Below are positions 8,301-11,593 of a stretch of DNA of 11,593 nt, piece after piece. This DNA is from Candidatus Cloacimonadota bacterium. GTDB taxonomy: Bacteria > Cloacimonadota > Cloacimonadia > Cloacimonadales > TCS61. Under the pieces are notes generated by a model. That model saw only the letters and a list, made by a program, of their open reading frames with translations, was not told where the DNA came from and made no database searches. Every line of letters begins with the position of its first letter. Within the stretch, counting starts at the first letter, position 1. The stretch is taken from positions 1 to 11,593 of the forward strand of contig JABIME010000291.1 in the NCBI GenBank assembly GCA_018654125.1. The letters are read 5' to 3'. Position numbers and translations under genes: made by a program.

Positions 8301-9749
8301 AAAATCTTCAGTAAACTCTTCACCTGTTGGTTGCGGTCTTCTTCTTCCACTGGAATCTTTTTCGCCTAATTCCATCACAGAAAATTTGATTGCTGTCAGC
8401 TTACCGTCTTTTCCAACATTTTCAATTGGATTAGTTAGGAATTTAAAGTTCACACCTTCTTCTACAGCAGCTTTTATTTCATGACTTTCTGCCGGCATTT
8501 CTCTTCTTGTTCTTCTATAAATCAAGGTTACATCAGAGCCTAATCTACGAGCAGTTCTCGCACAATCTATTGCTGTATTGCCACCACCAATAACTGCTAC
8601 TTTCTTTCCAATTTTTACCTTCTCACTATAATTAACTTTTTTTAGGAAATCTATACCGCCAAATACTCCATTAAGCTCTTCACCTTTAATTCGCATAGTT
8701 TTACTAAGTTGAGCTCCGATTCCAACATAAAATGCTTTAAATCCTTGAAGTCTTAACTTTTCAATATCGTTATATGAACTAATTGGATGATTTGTTTTAA
8801 GTTCAATTCCTTCCTTTAAAATTTGCTCTATTTCCCAATCTAGTTCATCTCTAGAAAGGCGATAAGGAGGAATGCAGGAACGCATCATTCCACCAGGTTT
8901 TGAATCTTTTTCAAATATTGTTACCTGATACCCTTTCTGAGCTAAATAATATGCACAAGTGAGTCCGGCGGGTCCTGCACCAATAACGGCAACTTTCTCT
9001 TTATCTTTTGCAACTGGTTCATCTTCTTTTTCAAAATCTTCATGGTGAGAATGTATATGGTCTGCAATATAGCGTTTAATTGAAGCAAGAGCTAATGGAT
9101 CATCATATTCACCACGACGACATTCGCTTTCGCAAGGATGGAAACAAACTCTTCCACAAACAGAAGGGAATGGATTATTCTGGCGAATAAGATTGTACGC
9201 TTCTTTGTACTTTCCTTGAGCAACAAGAGCAACATAGCCTTGAACATGAATGCCCGAAGGACATCCTATTTGGCAAGGAGCTGTCTCTTTTTTATCAATT
9301 ACAAAAGCGTTAGGTGAAGCTTGAGCATAAGGCTTATAAATTGCAGTTTTTTCTACCAGATCTTCATCAAATATTGATACGGTTTCAATTGGACAAACAG
9401 TTGCACATTCACCACAACCTGTACATTTATCAAGATCCACAAAACGAGGTTTTTGGTATACTATCGCTTTGAAATTTCCTGCTTCACCTTCAAGTTTCAT
9501 AAGTTCAGCATTTGTCATCAGATCAATATTCAGGTGACGTCCACATTCCACAAGTTTTGGAGATATCACACACATTGCACAATCATTTGTTGGGAATGTT
9601 TTATCCAACTGAGCCATTGTACCACCTATAGCAGGTGAATCTTCCAATAAATATACTTTATAGCCTGAATCGGCTAGATCCAGAGATGATTGAATACCGG
9701 CGATTCCACCACCGATAACCATTACAGAACCAACTTTTTTGTCAGCCAT
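5301..9749 (-). CDS. Giant tandem HdrA fusion with inserted GltD/NfnB-like NAD(P)H oxidoreductase module
   Basis: This 1482-residue protein joins three flavoprotein units. Residues 1-120 start an HdrA flavin domain (GGGIAG 13-18; C57, C60, C69) and one ferredoxin motif (C109, C112, C115, C119). About 155-600 is a GltD/NfnB-like module: C159, C163, C198, C202, C206, C210 of its helical Fe-S domain; FAD motif GAGPAG 257-262; NAD(P)H motif GGGNTA 388-393 with an arginine-rich strand at 412-416 that favours NADPH; FAD-closing GGD 529-531. The ferredoxin resumes at C620-C636 and the first HdrA flavin domain finishes (C719, C732, C736, C737) by about 897. A second HdrA follows: N-terminal domain (C925, C927, C960, C985, C1017), FAD motif GGGLGG 1064-1069 without an inserted ferredoxin, C1211, C1222, C1226, C1227, and two [4Fe-4S] motifs (C1413-C1423, C1446-C1456). 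It is first in the operon, with AAGGAG at 9765-9760. It is probably the NAD(P)H entry point of the complex. Confidence 0.9.
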   Translation of the reverse strand: MADKKVGSVMVIGGGIAGIQSSLDLADSGYKVYLLEDSPAIGGTMAQLDKTFPTNDCAMCVISPKLVECGRHLNIDLMTNAELMKLEGEAGNFKAIVYQKPRFVDLDKCTGCGECATVCPIETVSIFDEDLVEKTAIYKPYAQASPNAFVIDKKETAPCQIGCPSGIHVQGYVALVAQGKYKEAYNLIRQNNPFPSVCGRVCFHPCESECRRGEYDDPLALASIKRYIADHIHSHHEDFEKEDEPVAKDKEKVAVIGAGPAGLTCAYYLAQKGYQVTIFEKDSKPGGMMRSCIPPYRLSRDELDWEIEQILKEGIELKTNHPISSYNDIEKLRLQGFKAFYVGIGAQLSKTMRIKGEELNGVFGGIDFLKKVNYSEKVKIGKKVAVIGGGNTAIDCARTARRLGSDVTLIYRRTRREMPAESHEIKAAVEEGVNFKFLTNPIENVGKDGKLTAIKFSVMELGEKDSSGRRRPQPTGEEFTEDFDNMLVAVSQSSDLNLLEKSGVETTNWNTIVADGTTFQTNINDIFSGGDVVLGPASVVEAVGQAAEAAISIERYIQGEDLAAGRKEFEPLPAREYQTYVPHEDRVAMRNQTPEERVGNFDEMELGFSEEEAQREAKRCLECGICSGCLQCEIVCEADAIVHEMQGEVVELDVGSVIVATGAEKFDPTPMHEFGYGRYKNVVTSIQFERILAASGPFEGHLQRPSDGETPVKVAWIQCVGSRTEDSHMPYCSSVCCMYAMKEAIIAKEHVSTVEPTIFFMDIRAHGKDFDKYYDKAKDAGVTFKRGRIGKIKEVSETGNLELYYVQENGDLQIEEFDLVVLSIGLHPPKDIVKLSDSLGVRLNEYNFIDHLGISQIDTTRPGVFVCGPAVSPKDIPETVVQASGAVAGAAELLSEVRGTEITEKIYPEEKKVAGQKPRIGVFVCHCGINIGSIVDVPGAVEFAKKLPNVVYAGENLFTCSQDTQQQMKEIIEEYKLNRVVVASCSPSTHEALFQETMREAGLNPYLFEMANIRNQCSWVHRDDHPKASEKANRLIKIALGKSRLLQPLHAIALDVTQKGIVIGGGLGGMTAALSIANQGFEVALIERAEKLGGNLNGLYHTLDGQSVPVFLQELKDEIDDHPLVKVYLNATVKNIDGYIGNYKTTFDYMGDEKEYKHGIIIITTGANASKPKEYLYDQCKNVITQRELENDLEENEKDYKKVKSAVFIQCVGSRDEEHPYCSRICCAQAVKNAMRLKSLNPKMDVSVLYRDIRTFGFYEKYYQEARQLGIVFIRYSEDAKPEIDIDSKKVVFGENALIIKVKDHVLGTEMKLTPEKIILSPAIIPQEDVDIISQMLKVPLNEDRFFMEAHVKLRPVDFSAEGIFLAGLAHSPKGMEDTISQAKAAAERACAIISSEEYISEANIARVDVDTCAGCGMCVSVCPYGAPELIWLNGKEYAYVNSALCKGCGSCASICPSGAMQQLGYKEEQQLAMLNEALEIW

Positions 9750-9759
9750 TTATACTATA

Positions 9760-9821
9760 CTCCTTAAATTCTATCTTTCACGAAAAACAGATCAAAAATA
9801 CTTATTGATTTAAAATAATCA
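9760..9821 (-). promoter_or_regulatory. Leader of the hdr operon with candidate promoter, inverted repeat and ribosome site
   Basis: The ribosome site AAGGAG is at 9765-9760, 10 nt before the ATG of the HdrA fusion. A candidate promoter reads TTGATC (9795-9790), 16-bp spacer, TAGAAT (9773-9768), but it would start transcription almost on the ribosome site, so it is doubtful. An inverted repeat, TGATT-N6-AATCA, lies at 9806-9821 and could bind a regulator. Its half sites somewhat resemble FNR/CRP-type half sites but the spacing differs. Confidence 0.3.
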
Positions 9822-9850
9822 TTAATAATATTTTTCATCACTTTTCCGCC

Positions 9851-9886
9851 GCAAAATTTGGCAGGAAGAAAAGTTCCTCCTGCCAA
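9851..9886 (-). terminator. Rho-independent terminator after the porin-rhodanese unit
   Basis: The arms 9858-9866 and 9878-9886 (TTGGCAGGA / TCCTGCCAA) form a perfect 9-bp stem with an 11-nt loop, beginning 8 nt after the rhodanese TAA. On the minus strand the stem is followed by ATTTT and then GC-rich bases, so the U-tract is short and termination may be partial, allowing some read-through into the hdr operon. Confidence 0.65.
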
Positions 9887-9893
9887 TATTAAT

Positions 9894-10742
9894 TTATTTA
9901 ACCGGATTTGAGCTTGCACTCCATTCGTAATATGCACCATCGTAAACTTTTACGTTTGTATAACCAAGTACATCTGTAAGAGCCATAAAAACGATTCCAG
10001 CACGAACGCTTGATGCACAATAAAGAATTATTTCTTTATCACTTGTAACACCTGCTGCATTCATTGCGGCTACGATCTCATCCTTAGATTTAATCGTTCC
10101 ATCATCATTTATAACAGCTTTAAATTCTAAGTTTTTTGCTCCTGGAATATGACCATAACGTGAGATATTCTTATCAGTGTCTGTTCCAGCAAATTCATCT
10201 GCAGAACGTACATCAAGCAGAATAACACCAGCATCATCTTTATGAGCTTTCACGTAAGCTATATCTGTAGAAATTGCAGCATTTGGAGTTGCCTTAAAAG
10301 TTGCAGGAGTAATTTTTGTAGCATTTTTCGTAACCTTACCACGAACCTTTCCCCAACCTTTTAAATGTCCATCAAGTATGTTAACATCTGCTGCACCCAA
10401 ATATTTGAATATCCAATATAATCTACCAGCAGCTTTATTGCTACCTGTATCATAGATCACTATCTTGCTGTTTGCAGAAATACCTTTTTCACTAAAGATC
10501 TTAGCAATTTCATCTGCACTTTTAAGCATTGATGAAACGCCTTCCGCTTTGTATAAACTTTTGTGATCTATATTAATAGCACCATCAATATGCTTTGCGC
10601 TGTAATCAGATGCGTTTCTTGCAGATATAATAACCACATCCCCACTTTTTGATAGTGTTTTAAGTTCTTTTGCGCTTACAATACCGGCAAAAGTTACTTG
10701 TACAGCTAAAAGAATTATTAAAATTCCAATTAGTTTTTTCAT
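9894..10742 (-). CDS. Exported two-domain rhodanese-like sulfurtransferase
   Basis: Such enzymes move sulfane sulfur from thiosulfate, mercaptopyruvate or polysulfide to a thiol acceptor through a persulfide on the active cysteine. The 282-residue product starts with a signal peptide (KK at 2-3, hydrophobic 4-19, likely cleavage near residue 19-24), so it should be periplasmic. The N-terminal rhodanese domain (about 26-140) is the usual inactive one, with D98 in the place of cysteine (VIYDTGSNKAAGR). The C-terminal domain (about 155-282) has the active loop CASSVR at C242-R247, preceded by LLDVRSADEF and GHIPGA. The only cysteine in the protein is C242. The ATG at 10742 has a GGGAGAG site and lies 13 bp after the porin stop, so the two are co-transcribed. 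Substrate is not determined by the loop sequence. The gene ends in TAA, followed by a terminator hairpin. Confidence 0.9.
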   Translation of the reverse strand: MKKLIGILIILLAVQVTFAGIVSAKELKTLSKSGDVVIISARNASDYSAKHIDGAINIDHKSLYKAEGVSSMLKSADEIAKIFSEKGISANSKIVIYDTGSNKAAGRLYWIFKYLGAADVNILDGHLKGWGKVRGKVTKNATKITPATFKATPNAAISTDIAYVKAHKDDAGVILLDVRSADEFAGTDTDKNISRYGHIPGAKNLEFKAVINDDGTIKSKDEIVAAMNAAGVTSDKEIILYCASSVRAGIVFMALTDVLGYTNVKVYDGAYYEWSASSNPVK

Positions 10743-10755
10743 TTTCTCTCCCTAC

Positions 10756-11593
10756 TTAGAACTTCACCTGAAGCTGAATCAACAGTTCATCATTTACTAT
10801 TTCATTGCCTTCTTCAGCTTTATACAGATAATTCAATTGCAGTCTTGTCCAATCATTGAAGAAATAATTGAATCCGAAAGTAATGATACTTTCTGCATTA
10901 TCATCAGTATCTGTATCATGATCAAAGCTCTCATATTTAACAACCGGCTGAATATTCCAAGGTGTCAAATATAATGCTTGTGCCCAATAACCGCCTCTGT
11001 TGATAGAACCTTCGTGGACCTCCACGGGTTCATCACCTCAGCCACCGCCTGTAGTATAGGAACCGACATCTTCAGCAGAAACATATTCAGCTTGAATAAG
11101 AATATTACTTAAGTTTAACTCAAATTCTCCTGCAAAACGTTTTTTCACATCTTCATCTGCATCAATAATTGTTGCTGGAGATGTTCCATATTTGTAACTT
11201 CCACCTAAACTAATAAACTCAATCGGAGATACAACGAAACGACCTGCAAAAGTTTTGTTCTGATTGTTTTCAACAACATCTCTACCTGTTCCATTTGTAA
11301 AAGCAAAAGCATATTTTGCTAATTTGTTGTATTTCCCAGATACTAAAAGTCCTAAATCTCTATCGGGAGTTGTAAGTTCATTTACAACCATTGAACGCTT
11401 TATTGTATGTAGTCCCTGACATGGAGTATTCAATTCCAAACTAAATGGAGATTTGAATTGCCCCATTGAGATACTAGCCCACGGAGCTAATCTTGAGTAA
11501 GTGATAAAACCATCTAAGAGATATGGTCCATTTTGAAATTGGCTGAACTCAAACATAATGTAATAGCTAAAATCGTAAGGGATATTCCCAACA
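10756..11593 (-). CDS. Phosphate-selective porin O/P-like outer-membrane protein with in-frame TGA, candidate selenoprotein (5' end beyond window)
   Basis: The frame is open at the window edge (11592) and reads 278 codons to TAA at 10758-10756, interrupted once by TGA at 11040-11038 (codon 185 of those visible). Both sides are porin-like. Before it are the OprO/P-type segments SMGQFKSPFSLE and TIKRSMVVNELTTPDRDLG and alternating beta-strands. After it come GGYWAQALYLTPWNIQPVVK, FGFNYFFNDWTRLQLNYLYK and a C-terminal strand ending in phenylalanine, the BAM recognition signal. The TGA falls in a Gly/Asp/Glu-rich stretch (TTGGG-stop-GDEPVEVHEGS) between two strands, probably an extracellular loop. 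There is no frameshift. A SECIS-like hairpin follows the TGA, so I read it as selenocysteine. The alternative is a nonsense mutation or base error, making it a pseudogene; the GTG at 11025 is an unlikely independent start. The signal peptide and N-terminus are outside the window. The gene is in operon with the rhodanese. Confidence 0.7.
11006..11040 (-). promoter_or_regulatory. Candidate bacterial SECIS element with its UGA codon
   Basis: On the minus strand, TGA at 11040-11038 is followed after 6 nt by a hairpin. The lower stem is GAACC (11031-11027) with GGTTC (11010-11006), 5 bp. The upper stem is CGTGG (11026-11022) with CCACG (11017-11013), 5 bp. There is an AA bulge (11012-11011) and a four-base apical loop AGGU (11021-11018). 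The loop starts 16 nt after the UGA; in E. coli fdhF, from memory, the AGGUCU loop starts 17 nt after its UGA. G in the first two loop bases and a stable upper stem are the known requirements for SelB binding. The local GC content is visibly higher than the surrounding gene. Function is inferred from structure only. Confidence 0.62.

Noticed and set aside
2820..9749. Hidden selenocysteine in the HdrA proteins, which are selenoproteins in some organisms
   Set aside because: The frames contain no internal TGA and the motif positions (YCSRVCC, YCSSVCC, YCSRICC) are all cysteine.
1525..9749. Qmo complex or sHdr sulfur-oxidation cluster
   Set aside because: HdrC has no membrane domain as in QmoC, no AprAB is present, and the sHdr gene order with paired hdrB/hdrC and lipoate-binding protein is absent.
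10756..11556. Two separate small genes, 11556-11038 and 11025-10756
   Set aside because: They are in the same frame and together make one porin. The first has open frame upstream of its ATG to the window edge, and the second would begin inside a loop with no signal peptide.
10756..11593. General reassignment of UGA to Trp or Gly
   Set aside because: Trp is encoded by TGG throughout, and the large genes, including one of 1482 codons, have no internal TGA.
1..11593. CRISPR array, tRNA, rRNA or transposon
   Set aside because: No regularly spaced repeats, cloverleaf-like sequence, rRNA segments, transposase frame or terminal inverted repeats were seen on either strand.

Overview
The window is AT-rich and densely coded. 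It suggests a Gram-negative anaerobe: there is an outer-membrane porin, a secreted rhodanese with a signal peptide, and a large heterodisulfide-reductase (Hdr) type iron-sulfur flavoprotein operon. I cannot place it to a phylum from sequence alone; an FCB-type lineage (Cloacimonadota- or Marinimicrobia-like) or a deltaproteobacterial-type anaerobe would fit. All seven visible natural stop codons are TAA.

Layout. Positions 1-794 (minus) hold the start of a response regulator-PAS protein that runs out of the window, probably into a histidine kinase. Positions 795-1038 are a divergent AT-rich control region. Positions 1039-1503 (plus) encode a MarR-type regulator that converges on the Hdr operon. 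Positions 9749 down to 1525 (minus) are one four-gene operon in this transcription order: a 1482-residue HdrA fusion with an internal GltD/NfnB-like NAD(P)H oxidoreductase module, a 795-residue HdrA with a degenerate MvhD-like tail, HdrC and HdrB. A hairpin terminator at 9858-9886 separates this operon from an upstream minus-strand pair: a phosphate-selective-porin-like gene (10756 to beyond 11593) and a periplasmic two-domain rhodanese (9894-10742).

How they may work together. The Hdr proteins look like a cytosolic complex that takes electrons from NAD(P)H through the built-in GltD-like module and sends them through flavin and many [4Fe-4S] clusters to HdrC and HdrB, where a disulfide would be reduced, possibly coupled to ferredoxin by flavin-based bifurcation. 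No hydrogenase, FlxABCD, Dsr or sulfite/sulfate reduction gene is in view, so the physiological disulfide is unknown. The porin and rhodanese form a separate envelope unit.

The most exciting observation is in the porin. Its frame is interrupted by a single in-frame TGA (11038-11040), and the porin homology continues in the same frame to a normal beta-barrel C-terminus. Immediately after the TGA is a strong stem-loop with an AGGU apical loop, starting 16 nt downstream, which closely resembles the bacterial SECIS of E. coli fdhF. This is a candidate selenocysteine-containing outer-membrane porin.
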